DNA from: Terebella lapidaria
Taxonomy: Eukaryota; Annelida; Polychaeta; Terebellida; Terebellidae
Assembly (NCBI GenBank): GCA_949152475.1
Contig: OX424555.1
Coordinates: forward strand, 11,798,868 to 11,862,867
Reading direction: 5' to 3'
Length of the DNA: 64,000 nt
Under the pieces are notes generated by a model, which was not told where the DNA came from, made no database searches, and saw only the letters and a list, made by a program, of their open reading frames with translations. This document shows, piece by piece, positions 25,201 to 35,992 of this stretch. The position numbers were made by a program, and so were the translations under genes. Positions within the stretch are counted from its first letter, which is position 1. The number at the start of each line of letters is the position of its first letter.

Positions 25201-26528
25201 GGTAGTTACAGAGTGAACGAGCTGATGAGAGGCGGGAACTACGGCTGGCCTCTGTGAGAGGGTCCTCTCTGTCTACAGCCGGACGACTGTCAAAACATGG
25301 GTAGGCGATAGTTACAGAGTGAACGAGCTGGTGAGAGGCGGGAACTACGGCTGGCCTCTGTGGGAGGGTCCTCTCTGTCTACAGCCGGACGACTGTCAAA
25401 ACATGGGTAGGCAGTAGTTACAGAGTGAACGAGCTGGTTCGAGGCGGGAACTAAGGCTGGCCTCTGTGGGGGGTCCTCTCTGTCTACAGCCATACGGCTG
25501 TCGACACGACGATAACAAATACATGTGGTATAAACAATTCTTGTCTGTTTGCTGATGTGCACGAATGGGTTTTAAAACTGCCAATCGCATACTGTCGATT
25601 CTGAAGGTCAGTCACTGACTATATACATCTACCAGCATGCATTTTTCGGACATGTCATCCTGGCATTATGTCTTGCCCGTCAGGTGTCGTGGAAAGTCCG
25701 GCTCTGTACTACAACCACTCTGTGGGACTGTGTGTGATCCTAGGCGGGGTGTACCGAGGGTGTATGAACCCTGGCCTCGAACAGTGGCTGCTCTACTTAG
25801 ACTACGCTTCAGGGTACGTCCAGTGTGTGGACATAGTTATGTATCTAGCACTGAATAATGACAATATACGTCTGGTAATGTGGATGGTGTGATAATGTCG
25901 CCTATGCATGATCTAGTTCACAAGTTTTTGACCCGTACGCTGGTTCCCCCAGAGCATTTCATTGTCCCATGAATCGACCAAATGATCAAATGGGTCGACC
26001 AAGTGCATGATTTGACTGGTGTCTCGTGTCCAATGACTACAAGACCAATGTTATCGTGTGTCACATCATCCCATTCCACAGAGCGGTATTTGGTGCCACA
26101 GAACAGCCAGGCGGGAGTTGGCAAGACGTGCTGATCCCCAACTGTGCCACGTGTCCAGGAGGACTGACCAACGAGTTCCTGCCTTTCGTCATGGGAATGG
26201 GCACTGACCAATCAGGTCAATATTGACACTGTGTCCACGCTCGCACTGCTCAGAGGATCGCAGCTGGAAGATTTTGTATTTATTTTGCAGGTGAAATGTA
26301 CTTCGGAGCTGTGGATTTCCCAAGTCCGATAGACACTGGTGGATCCGTGTACAAGATAGTCGATCCCAATAAGTATGCCTTGAAGCCTACCATTGTTTCT
26401 TAACTTCTAATAATTTAACATTTCCATTGCGTTTTTATACACATTAAGTCCTTTTCTCCTACGACATTAAGCAGAATCGTATGTTATCGTCTCGCAGTTC
26501 TGGAACACGTTGTATGTCGTTCGTTTGA
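22241..26528 (+). CDS. HHIPL1: HHIPL1-like secreted GSDH-domain protein (gene D)
   Basis: Exons 22241-22720, 22973-23058, 23144-23322, 24839-24982, 25684-25813, 26082-26215, 26291-26372 and 26498-26528 give about 421 residues in constant phase. A second in-frame ATG at 22250 begins an equally good signal peptide; 22241 is used here. Landmarks: [76 protein letters not shown] and VYKIVDPN, ending [10 protein letters not shown] from the 31-nt exon 8. The exon-4 donor (GTAGGT at 24983) is followed by five more tandem copies of the exon-4 3' end plus donor. Using any later donor would read M-G-R-stop from the first intron copy, so only the first donor gives full-length protein. AATAAA at 26612 marks the 3' end. 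Intron 3 carries repeats and a hairpin element. Confidence 0.9.
23790..24730. repeat. dispersed repeat in intron 3 of gene D
   Basis: The phrase GTAGAGCGAAAC or close variants recurs near 23850, 23957, 24094, 24502 and 24634, with TTTTTCGTTTTCGTCGATAT upstream and GACCTTTGACCTTGA-like phrases between. Units are irregular (about 105-170 bp) and diverged, and the block is interrupted by the hairpin at 24151-24285. Confidence 0.55.
24151..24285. mobile_element. near-full-length foldback element (hairpin)
   Basis: About 65-bp arms run from TAGGTTATTGACTGGATACA to the complementary TGTATCCAGTCGATTAAC at the other end, with ACAGTGTTTGAGGCCC matched in both arms at roughly 80% identity. Only a few bases form the loop. 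It may be a MITE or a small hairpin RNA source, and it lies inside the intron-3 repeat of gene D. Confidence 0.7.
24895..25505 (+). repeat. 106-bp tandem repeat of the exon-4/intron-4 junction of gene D
   Basis: GTGAACGAGCTG starts at 24895 (inside exon 4), 25001, 25107, 25213 (with one change), 25319 and 25425, exactly 106 bp apart. Each unit is the last 88 bp of exon 4 plus 18 bp of intron 4 and repeats the donor ATGG-GTAGG. The last copy is degenerate (GTGGGGGGTCC, altered end). Each unit also holds acceptor-like CTACAG and TTACAG. It lies between exon 4 and exon 5, so introns carry surplus splice sites. Confidence 0.93.
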
Positions 26529-26611
26529 GCAAGTTGGAAATCGAATCAATGACGCATCATGCAGTTCGTGTGGGGTCGATCAGCTCTCTGCCATTATTGT
26601 ACTGATTTTGC

Positions 26612-26617
26612 AATAAA
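26612..26617 (+). promoter_or_regulatory. polyadenylation signal of gene D
   Basis: AATAAA 84 bp after the stop of exon 8. It is conserved in the decayed D-like copy near 57950, which supports this 3' end. Confidence 0.65.
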
Positions 26618-26639
26618 AACATTTCATTTATGACAAAGG

Positions 26640-27083
26640 ACTCTTGCAATTCTATTAGGAATTCAATTAGTAGGGCTTGTAGGGAATACATATGACATAT
26701 CCTATAGCTGTTTGGTATGCTTGTAAACTTATTACATAGTATATTTCAGTTTGTTACACAATATGCACATACGTGACAAATTCCCTAGTGTTTCGAGTCA
26801 GCGGTTGTCTCAGCAGGCGTCACCATCACAACGAGAAACAAATACTATTTTAATCAATATGTAAGTCACAATGACCAAAGTAGGATACTAGTAACCAACA
26901 ATCGGTTTCACCTCCATGAATGCATCTTCTGATTCCCATTCTTCGTGTTCTATAAAAATCCTCGGTTTGAACTGTCGAATTCCAAGTTTCCATGTGCCAG
27001 AACGACCGACGCGCATGAGCAAATCAGAGCTGTCATTTAATCACGCAAAACGAAGTTTGCGGGCTTAAATGAGATATTTATAC
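26640..27083. other. intergenic, with a trace of a lost F-like 3' end
   Basis: Sequence near 26745-26835 (TTTCGAGTCAGCGGTTGTCT, CAGCAGG, ACCATCACAAC) matches the region around the last exon of gene F at 58141-58210, but the exon itself is deleted here. Together with 28195-28504 this marks an F-like gene once convergent with D. Confidence 0.5.
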
Positions 27084-27900
27084 ACGGAGCCGAGCAGTAA
27101 CAAGACCACCCGTCTTCCTGGTACCATCTGGTCGGTACCAAGGCCACCCGGTACCACCTGGTACCAGGAAGAAGAGGGAGCCGAGCCAGTACCGAGACCA
27201 CCTGGTACCACTCGGTACCAGGAAAACGAGCGAGCCGAGCAAGTATCAAAGCCACCTGGTACCACTCGGTACGAGGAAGAAGAGGGAGCCGAGCGGTACC
27301 AAGACCACCCGGTACCACCTGGTACCAGGAAGAAGAGGGAGCCGAGCCAGTGCCGAGACCACCTGGTACCACTCGGTACCACGAAAAAGAGCGAGCCGAG
27401 CAAGTACCAAGACCACCTGGTACCACTCGGTACGAGGAAGAAGAGGGAGCCGAGCGGTACCAAGACCACCCGGTACCACCTGGTACCAGGAAGAAGAGGG
27501 AGCCGAGCCAGTGCCGAGACCACCTGGTACCACTCGGTACCACGAAAAAGAGCGAGCCGAGCAAGTACCAAGACCACCTGGTACCACTCGGTACGAGGAA
27601 GAAGAGGGAGCCGAGCGGTACCAAGACCACCCGGTACCACCTGGTACCAGGAAGAAGAGGGAGCCAAGCCAGTACCGAGACCACCTGGTACCACTCGGTA
27701 CCACGAAAAAGAGCGAGCCGAGCAAGTACCAAGACCACCTGGTACCACTCGGTACTAGGAAGAAGAGGGAGCCGAGCCAGTACCGAGACCACCTGGTACC
27801 ACTCGGTACCAGGAAAAAAGGCGAGCCGAGCAAGTACCAAGACCACCCGGTACCACCCGGTACCAAGTCAGCTTGTACCACCCAGCATCAAGTCACTGGT
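27084..27900. repeat. GGTACC-rich higher-order tandem repeat (161-bp period)
   Basis: Three related 53-54-bp subunits, each with paired GGTACC sites and a GAAGAAGAGGGAGCCGAG or GAAAAAGAGCGAGCCGAG spacer, form a 161-bp super-unit. ACGAGGAAGAAGAGGGAGCC starts at 27271, 27432 and 27593. GGTACC sites lie in facing pairs (ACCTGGTACCACTCGGTACC), so single strands can fold. All frames on both strands are open for 180-270 codons, a composition effect and not evidence of protein. Confidence 0.88.
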
Positions 27901-28194
27901 ACCCCCGGTACCAAGAAGACACCGGGTCGGTTCCAGATTCGGGATCTAGAGCAACATAACTCAGCAGATGCCGAAGCACCAATCGATTCAGCAACAACAA
28001 ACCGGTACAACCACCAAACCGATACTACCACCAAGCCAGTATCTAGTCGGGGAGCATCTCCGAGCAAAAGTTGACGGGTCGCAATCACCACGCTCCCACT
28101 CTGATTTGGTGTAGGCGAACCCTAGAGGAACCGTTACATTACATTTGACCATAAATATGCCGCTTTGATGTCCAGACATGTCTATCCAGATTAC

Positions 28195-28504
28195 CAGCCT
28201 GGTCGGAGCCTCCCCAGAGGACGGCCCAAGGCTAGCGGATATTGGTCAGACCTTGTGGACATGTGGAGCACACGGGGATCACCCGTACATTCCAGGTAAT
28301 GTCTGGCTGTTCTCGGGCCCCCTATACAACTCTACGAGGAACAACGAGCCATCAAGCATGTGTCTTGTGTAAGGTTTCTGAAGGACTTCGGAAAATTGCC
28401 TCAGGAAACATTTGGTGATCCACGGATTCGCGTCATCGAATAAAACCACCCAAATATTAAGGTCCGGGCTCTGACAGCCTCTCTATATATAACTCCCATA
28501 ATTT
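28195..28504 (-). pseudogene. broken F-like HHIPL1 gene: exon 6 and truncated exon 5
   Basis: Minus-strand 28331-28195 aligns to exon 6 of gene F ([13 protein letters not shown] conserved, donor kept) but contains an in-frame TAG at the position of F residue Gln in NTRQT, plus a 3-nt insertion. Minus-strand 28504-28424 aligns to exon 5 of F (GRAVRARTL-like frame decay) and is cut at about 28504, where the 59-bp minisatellite begins. No exons 1-4 remain. It is the relic of an F-type gene that faced gene D, split by the GGTACC repeat. Confidence 0.75.
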
Positions 28505-31500
28505 CCCAACCCAGACCTGTACTCACCCATGTCAGCACACTCGGCCGGCTGGTGGCACACTGTCCCCTCTCAAACCTGTACCCACCCATGTCAACACACT
28601 CGTCCGGCTGGTGGCACAATGTCCCCTCCCAGACCTGTACTCACCCAAGTCAGCACACTCGGTCGGCTGGTGGCACAATGTCCCCTCCCAGACCTGTACT
28701 CACCCATGTCAGCACAATCGGCCGGCTGCTGGCACAATGTCCCCTCCCAGACCTGTACTCACCCAAGTCAGCACACTCGGCCGGCTGCTGGCACAATGTC
28801 CCCTCCCAAAACCTGTATTCACTCATGTCAGCACACTCTGTCGGCTGGTGGCACAATGTCCCCTCCCAAAACCTGTATTCACCCATGTCAGCACACTCGG
28901 CCGGCTGGTGGCACACTGTCCCCTCTCAAACCTGTACCCACCCTTGTCAGCACACTCGGCCGGCTGCTGGCACAATGTCCCCTCCCAGACCTGTACTCAC
29001 CCATGTCAGCACACTCGGCCGGCTGCTGGCACACTGTCCCCTCCCAGACCTGCACTCACCCATGTCAGCACACTCGGTCGGATGGTGGCACAATGTCCCC
29101 TCCCAGTCCTGTATCACCCATATCAGCACACTCGGCCGGCTGGTGGCACAATGTCCCCTCCCAGAACTGTACTCGCTCATGTCAGCACACTCGGCCAGCT
29201 GGTGGCACAATGTCCCCTCCCAGAACTGTACTCACCCAAGTCAGCACACTCGGCCGGCTGGTGGCACAATGTCCCCTCCCAGACCTGTACTGACCCATGT
29301 CAGCACACTCGGCTGGCTGGTGGCACATTGTCCCCTCCCAGAACTGTACTCACCCATGTCAGCACACTCGGCCGGCTGGTGGCACAATGTCCCCTCCCAG
29401 AACTGTACTCACCCATGTCAGCACACTCGGCCGGCTGGTGGCACAATGTCCCCTCCCAGAACTGTACTCACCCATGTCAGCACACTCGGCCGGCTGGTGG
29501 CACAATGTCCCCTCCCAGAACTGTACTCACCCAAGTCAGCACACTCGGCCGGCTGGTGGCACAATGTCCCCTCCCAGACCTGTACTGACCCATGTCGGCA
29601 CACTCGGCCGGTTGGTGGCACAATGTCCCCTCCCAGAACTGTACTCACCCATGTCAGCACACTCGGCCGGCTGGTGGCACAATGTCCCCTCCCAGAACTG
29701 TACTCACCCATGTCAGCACACTCGGCCGGCTGGTGGCACAATGTCCCCTCCCAGAACTGTACTCACCCAAGTCAGCACACTCGGCCGGCTGGTGGCACAA
29801 TGTCCCCTCCCAGACCTGTACTGACCCATGTCGGCACACTCGGCCGGCTGGTGGCACAATGTCCCCTCCCAGACCTGTACTCACCCATGTCAGCACACTC
29901 GGCCGGCTGGTGGCACAATGTCCCCTCCCAGACCTGTACTCACCCATGTCAGCACACTCGGCCGGCTGGTGGCACAATGTCCCCTCCCAGACCTGTACTG
30001 ACCCATGTCAGCACACTCGGCCGGCTGGTGGCACAATGCCCCCTCCTAGAACTGTACTATTCCATGTCGGCACACTCGGCCGGCTGGTGGCACTATGCCC
30101 CCTCGTAGACCTGTACTCACTCATGTCAGCACACTCGGCCGGCTGGTGGCACAATGTCCCCTCCCAGACCTGTACTCACCCATGTCAACACACTCGGCCT
30201 GCTGGTGGCACAATGTCCCCTCCTAGACCTGTGCTCACCCATGTCAGCACACTCGGCCGGCTGGTGGCACAATGTCCCCTCCCAGACCTGTACTGACCCA
30301 TGTCAGCACACTCGGCCAGCTGGTGGCACAATGCCCCCTCCCAGACCTGTACTGACCCATATCAGCACACTCGGCTGGCTGGTGGCACAATGCCCCCTCC
30401 CAGACCTGTACTCACCCATGTCAGCACACTCAGCCAGCTGGTGACACAATGTCCCCTCCCAGACCTGTACTGACCCATGTCAGCACACTCGGCCAGCTGG
30501 TGACACAATGCCCCGTCCCAGACCTGTACTCACCCATGTCAGCACACTCGGCCGGCTGGTGGCACAATGTCCCCTCCTAGACCTGTACTCACCCACATCA
30601 GAACACTCGGTCAGCTGGAGGCGCACTGTCCCTTCCCAGACCTGTACTCACCCATGTCAGCACACTCGGCCGGTTGCTGGCACAATGTCCCCTCCCAGAC
30701 TTGTACTCACCCAAGTCAGCACACTCGGCCGGCTGGTGGCACAATGTCCCCTCCCAGACCTGTACTCACCCATGTCAGCACACTCGGCCGGCTGGTGGCA
30801 CAATGTCCTCTACTAGACCTGTACTCACCCAAGTCAGCACACTCAGCCGGCTGGTGGCACTATGCCCCCTCGTAGACCTGTACTCACTCATGTCAGCACA
30901 CTCGGCCGGCTGGTGGCACAATGTCCCCTCCCAGACCTGTACTCACCCATGTCAACACACTCGGCCGGCTGGTGGCACAATGTCCCCTCCCAGAACTGTA
31001 CTCACCCAAGTCAGCACACTCGGCCGGCTGGTGGCACAATGTCCCCTCCCAGACCTGTACTGACCCATGTCGGCACACTCGGCCGGTTGGTGGCACAATG
31101 TCCCCTCCCAGACCTGTACTCACCCATGTCAGCACACTCGGCCGCCTGGTGGTACAATGTCCCCTACGAGACTTGTACTGACCCATGTCAGCACACTCGG
31201 CCGGCTGGTTGCACAATGCCCCCTCCTAGAACTGTACTATTCCATGTCGGCACACTCGGCCGGCTGGTGGCACTATGCCCCCTCGTAGACCTGTACTCAC
31301 TCATGTCAGCACACTCGGCCGGCTGGTGGCACAATGTCCCCTCCCAGACCTGTACTCACCCATGTCAACACACTCGGCCTGCTGGTGGCACAATGTCCCC
31401 TCCTAGACCTGTGCTCACCCATGTCAGCACACTCGGCCGGCTGGTGGCACAATGTCCCCTCCCAGACCTGTACTGACCCATGTCAGCACACTCGGCCAGC

Positions 31501-34013
31501 TGGTGGCACAATGCCCCCTCCCAGACCTGTACTGACCCATGTCAGCACACTCGGCTGGCTGGTGGCACAATGCCCCCTCCCAGACCTGTACTCACCCATG
31601 TCAGCACACTCGGCCAGCTGGTGACACAATATCCCCTCCCAGACCTGTACTGACCCATGTCAGCACACTCGGCCAGCTGGTGACACAATGCCCCCTCCCA
31701 GACCTGTACTCACCCATGTCAGCACACTCGGCCGGCTGGTGGCACAATGTCCCCTCCTAGACCTGTACTCACCCACATCAGAACACTCGGTCAGCTGGAG
31801 GCGCACTGTCCCTTCCCAGACCTGTACTCACCCATGTCAGCACACTCGGCCGGTTGCTGGCACAATGTCCCCTCCCAGACTTGTACTCACCCAAGTCAGC
31901 ACACTCGGCCGGCTGGTGGCACAATGTCCCCTCCCAGACCTGTACTCACCCATGTCAGCACACTCGGCCGGCTGGTGGCACAATGTCCTCTACTAGACCT
32001 GTACTCACCCAAGTCAGCACACTCAGCCGGCTAGTGGCACAATGCCCCCTCCCAGACCTGTACTCACCCAAGTCAGCACACTCTGTCGGCTGGTGGCACA
32101 ATGCCCCCTCCCAGACCTGTACACACCCATTTCAGCACACTCGGCCGGCTGGTGGCACAATGTCCCCTCCAAGACCTGTACTCACCCAAGTCAGCACACT
32201 CGGCCGGCTGGTGGAACAATGCCCCCTCCAAGATCTGTACTCACTCATGTCAGCACACTCGGCCGGCTGGTGGCACAATGCCCCCTCCTAGAACTGTACT
32301 CATCCATGTCAGCACGCTCGTCCGGCTGGTGGCACAATGTCTCCTCAGAGACCTGTACTCACTCATGTCAGCACACTCGGCCGGCTGGTGGCACACTGTC
32401 CCCTCCCAGACCTGTACTCACTCATGTCAGCACACTCGGCCGGCTGCTGGCACAATGTCCCCTCCCAGACCTGTTCTCGCCCATGTCAGCACACTTGGCC
32501 GGCTGGTGGCACAATGCCCCCTCCCAGACCTGTACTCACCCATCTCAGCACACTCGGCCGGCTGGTGGCACAATGCCCCCTCCCAGACCTGTACTCACCC
32601 ATCTCAACACACTCTATCGGCTGGTGGCACAATGCCCCCTCCCAGACCTGTACTCACCCATGTCAGCACACTCGGCCGGCTGGTGGCACAATGTCTTCTC
32701 CAAGACCTGTACTCACCCATGTGCACACTCGGCCGGCTGGTGGCACAATGCCCCCTCCCAGACCTGTACTCACCCATGTCAGCACACTCGGCCGCTGGTG
32801 GCACAATGTCCCCTCCTAGACCTGTACTCACCCATGTCAGAACACTCGGTCAGCTGGAGGCGCACTGTCCCTTCCCAGACCTGTACTTACCCATGTCAGC
32901 ACACTCGGCCGGCTGGTGGCACAATGTCCCCTCCCAGACTTGTACTCACCCGAGTCAGCACACTCGGCTGGCTGGTGGCACAATGTCCCCTCCCAGACTT
33001 GTACTCACCCGAGTCAGCACACTCGGCCAGCTTGTGGCACAATGTCCCCTCCCAGACCTGTACTCACCCATGTCAGCACACTCGGCCGGCTGGTGGCACA
33101 ATGTTTCCTCCCAGACTTGTACTCACCCGAGTCAGCACACTCGGTCAGCTTGTGGCACAATGTCCCCTCCCAGACCTGTACTCACCCATGTCGGCACACT
33201 CAGCTGGCGGGTGGCACGATGCCCCCTCCAAGACCTGTGTTCACCTATGTCAGCACACTCGGCCAGCTTGTGGCACAATGTCCCCTCCCAGACCTGTACT
33301 GACCCATGTCAGCACACTCGGCCGGCTGGTGGCACAATGCCCCCTCCCAGACCTGTACTGACCCATGTGCACACTCGGCCGGCTGGTGGCACAATGCCCC
33401 CTCCCAGACCTGTACTCACCCATGTCAGCACACTCGGCCGGCTGGTGGCACAATGTCCCCTCCTAGACCTGTACTCACCCATGTCAGAACACTCGGTCAG
33501 CTGGTGGCACAATGTCCCCTCCCAGACCTGAACTGACCCATGTCAGCACACTCGGCCGGCTGGTGGCACAATGTCCCCTCCCAGACCTGTACTGACCCAT
33601 GTCAGCACACTCGGCCAGCTTGTGGCACAATGTCCCTTCCCAGACCTGTACTCACCCATGTCGGCACACTCGGCCGGCTGGTGGCACAATGCCCCCTCCC
33701 AGACCTGTACTCACCTATGTCAGCACACTCGGCAGGCTGGTGGCACAATGTCTCCTCCGGGACCTGTGCTCACCTATGTCCGCACCCTCAGACGGCTGGT
33801 GGCACAAGATCCCCTTCCAGTTCTGTGCTCACCCATGTCAGCACACTCGGCCGGCTGGTGGCACAATGTCCCTTCCCAGACCTGTACTCACCCATGTCAG
33901 CACACTCGGCCGGCTGGTGGCACAGTGCCCACTCGGAGACCTGTGCTCACCCATGTCAGCAGCACGCTCGGCACGCTGGTGGCACATTGATCCTCCCAGA
34001 CCTGTACTCACCC
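28505..34013 (-). repeat. 59-bp minisatellite, array 1 (about 93 units)
   Basis: Read on the minus strand each unit is 43 bp of HHIPL1-like exon 4 (coding [14 protein letters not shown] in the G/H frame) followed by 16 bp of intron 4 starting GTGAGTACAG. Common variants change the donor to GTCAGT, or ATGG to TTGG; a few units lack 2 bp (57-bp units). A 20-unit segment (1,180 bp) is itself tandemly duplicated (about 30040-30860 versus 31220-32040). The array begins inside a truncated F-like exon 5 and ends in unique sequence upstream of gene G copy 1. Neither edge contains the rest of exon 4. Confidence 0.95.
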
Positions 34014-34431
34014 AAAATAACCAAAATAGCCATAATTATTTCACTACGTTTGCTTATTTATTTTTGTTTCCTTTGCTTTTTCCTGGTCTCTTTGTGATGT
34101 GTCCGTCCCTTAACCAATGCCGTTCACCTGTACAGGACTACCACAATCCATTCGTTACTGGTTGTAACAAATCCTCTGGATCATCGATATAATCCTAAAT
34201 CATTAAATGAACGTGTAAGTTCTATTGAGCAACGGAAATTTTGATTTTATGTAAAGAGGCAAGATAACATGTCTATGGGATATGTGTACAGTGATTGTTG
34301 GCCTTGAGTCAGTGCACGAGGACACATCTAAGACATATGTCGGTGTCCCAGACAGTGATTAGAGACATAATAACTATAGCTCAATATGTGTTTCCGTGCA
34401 TTTGGTATTTCAGCAATCGACGAAGACGACT

Positions 34432-35157
34432 ATGTCGGTCCCGTTATTTCTGTCTGTTGCAGTTGTTCTCCTGGCTCTAGTCGGGACTTCCGGTGCTCAG
34501 CTAGGTTCTGGGGCTGAGTGCGTGTGCTTCCAGGAGTTCGGTGGTGGTCTGCTCTTCAACCCGATAGCCATCAGATCCTTTAACGATGGCACGAGGCGAA
34601 TGCTAGTGGCCGAGCAGCGGGGTATGATCTGGATCTTCAGTGCACAAGGCGTACGGGACCCCGAACCATTCCTTGACATGCGGGAGACTGAGCTCTTTTT
34701 CAGCCACGGTTTGCTCAGCTTTGCCTTACACCCGCAATATAGCGAGAATGGCCGGATCTACCTGCACTACTCGGTCCAGGGCAATGACACATACTACCAG
34801 CGCCTGAGTGAAATGACCCGCTCGACCACGGACCCTGACACCATAGACCCTTCCACAGAGCGCGTGGTCTGGGACGTCGATTTCGGTCCGGAACATGATC
34901 CCTTTCTCGCACACGTGGGCGGCGGGGTGAGTGGTATCAGATATCGTGAGTGATATCCCGAAACAATCCTTTTCTTTCTGTATTGGAAATTGCATTATCA
35001 GATTTCACTATACTTCGCCTTACACCCGCTTATGACAAATATCTCAAACTATATATCTTGCATACATATAGCTCGTGTTCGGAAATGACGGTTATCTGTA
35101 CGCTGGCTTTGGGGACGGTCAATGCTGCATGGATCCATATGACAACGGCCAAAACGA
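34432..35157 (+). CDS. HHIPL1: gene G exons 1-2, duplicate copy 1 (5' part only)
   Basis: Exon 1 (34432-34926) and exon 2 (35072-35157) encode a signal peptide, [25 protein letters not shown], and [16 protein letters not shown], identical to copies 2 and 3 except the last exon-2 codon (AACGA versus AACAA). The frame is intact. No exon 3-8 follows before the next copy, so this is either a 5' fragment or an alternative first-exon pair splicing to the distant exon 3 at 44003. The exon-2 donor is GTCCGG, a poor match to consensus. A stronger GTGAGT lies in frame 135 nt downstream (35293). A TATTTCAG upstream of the ATG may end a 5'-UTR intron. Confidence 0.75.
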
Positions 35158-35426
35158 GTCCGGATTATCATGTTTCCTTGCTTCTATCATTGTGATTACG
35201 AGAAAGTTAATGTTCTCACTCATGTCTTCACTTAGTGTGTCGTTTTTGATGAGATTGGATGTTAGATGGAAGAACGCAGACTTGGGGGGAGGGTGAGTTG
35301 GGGCGGGCGGCGGACCAGGAGGTTGAGCATACCAAAAACAATTTCTTCATCATGCGACACCTAGCTCTTTCACATGGAAGCCTATATGTGACATGCGCCG
35401 ATTTTCACGTCTTTTCTGAAAAAAAG

Positions 35427-35905
35427 TTCGTTCACACGTGGAAGCATTTGGAATTCCCCGTTCGCACGTAGAAAACAATTTAAACTATCATATTCACACG
35501 TGAAAACAGTAAAGTTTATTGCATTCACACGTACATGTGTCAATAACTATTAAGTTCACGCGTGGAAGCATTTAAACCATGTCCGCACGTAGAAAGTTCG
35601 AGGCTACCGCGTTCACACGTGGAAGCATGTATAATGCTTCCACGTTCGCACGTGCAAAGTTTTAATACTAATGAGTTCATACGTAGAGAGATTCAAAACT
35701 ACCACCTTCGCACGTGGAAAGATTCAAAGCTACCACGTTCACACGTGGGTGTGGCAGCGCCAAATGTTTCCACGTGTGAATGTGGTGGTTTGAATCCTTC
35801 TACGTGTAAACGTAAAGCTAACATCTTTCCACCTGCCAATGTGATATACCGGAAGTTTCTAAGTGCGAATGTGAAGGCGTTAAACATGTGAACGTGGTAG
35901 CTTTG
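35427..35905. repeat. degenerate CACGTG-containing repeat with internal inversion, copy 1
   Basis: Roughly 30-bp units built on GTTCACACGTGGAAGCATTT and variants (TTCGCACGTAGAAA) run in one orientation to about 35755, then continue as the reverse complement (CCACGTGTGAATGTGG) to 35905. It lies in intron 2 of the G block. CACGTG is an E-box palindrome, but the unit is a repeat and regulatory function is not shown. Confidence 0.7.
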
Positions 35906-35992
35906 AACTTTTTAGTTTGAACGTGATAGTCGCCGCCCCCCTCCCCTCGAAAAGACAGTATTTTTCCCCACGCATGGCATCTATGGGCTTCC

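Larger units (their letters stand above)
32178..35992 (+). repeat. segmental duplication copy 1
   Basis: First of three tandem blocks: the last 1.8 kb of array 1, the G promoter, exon 1, exon 2, part of intron 2 with the CACGTG repeat, ending at GGGCTTCC (35992). Unique parts match the other two copies almost base for base. Only the minisatellite segments differ appreciably in length. Confidence 0.9.

Noticed and set aside
25001..25505. Each 106-bp copy in gene D as an alternative coding exon
   Set aside because: Copies carry TTACAG acceptor-like and donor sequences, but the internal piece is 89 nt (frame-shifting), lacks a polypyrimidine tract, and reads stops. Exonisation is possible but unsupported.
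27037..28074. Open frames of 190-270 codons on both strands in the GGTACC repeat
   Set aside because: Both strands and several phases are open together, which is what a stop-poor tandem repeat gives. No signal peptide, domain or codon bias.
28529..33531. Many long plus-strand open frames (up to 518 codons) in the minisatellite as Pro/Ser-rich protein genes
   Set aside because: They exist in all three phases of a stop-free 59-bp unit, have no start context or family motif, and end wherever a unit variant creates a stop. They are by-products of the repeat.
28505..34013. CRISPR-like array
   Set aside because: Units are contiguous with no variable spacers, the genome is eukaryotic with spliced genes, and the unit is explained by the HHIPL1-like exon-4 junction.
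35072..35157. Copies 1 and 2 of gene G as complete independent genes
   Set aside because: Only exons 1-2 are present in each block. Exons 3-8 occur once, after the third copy.
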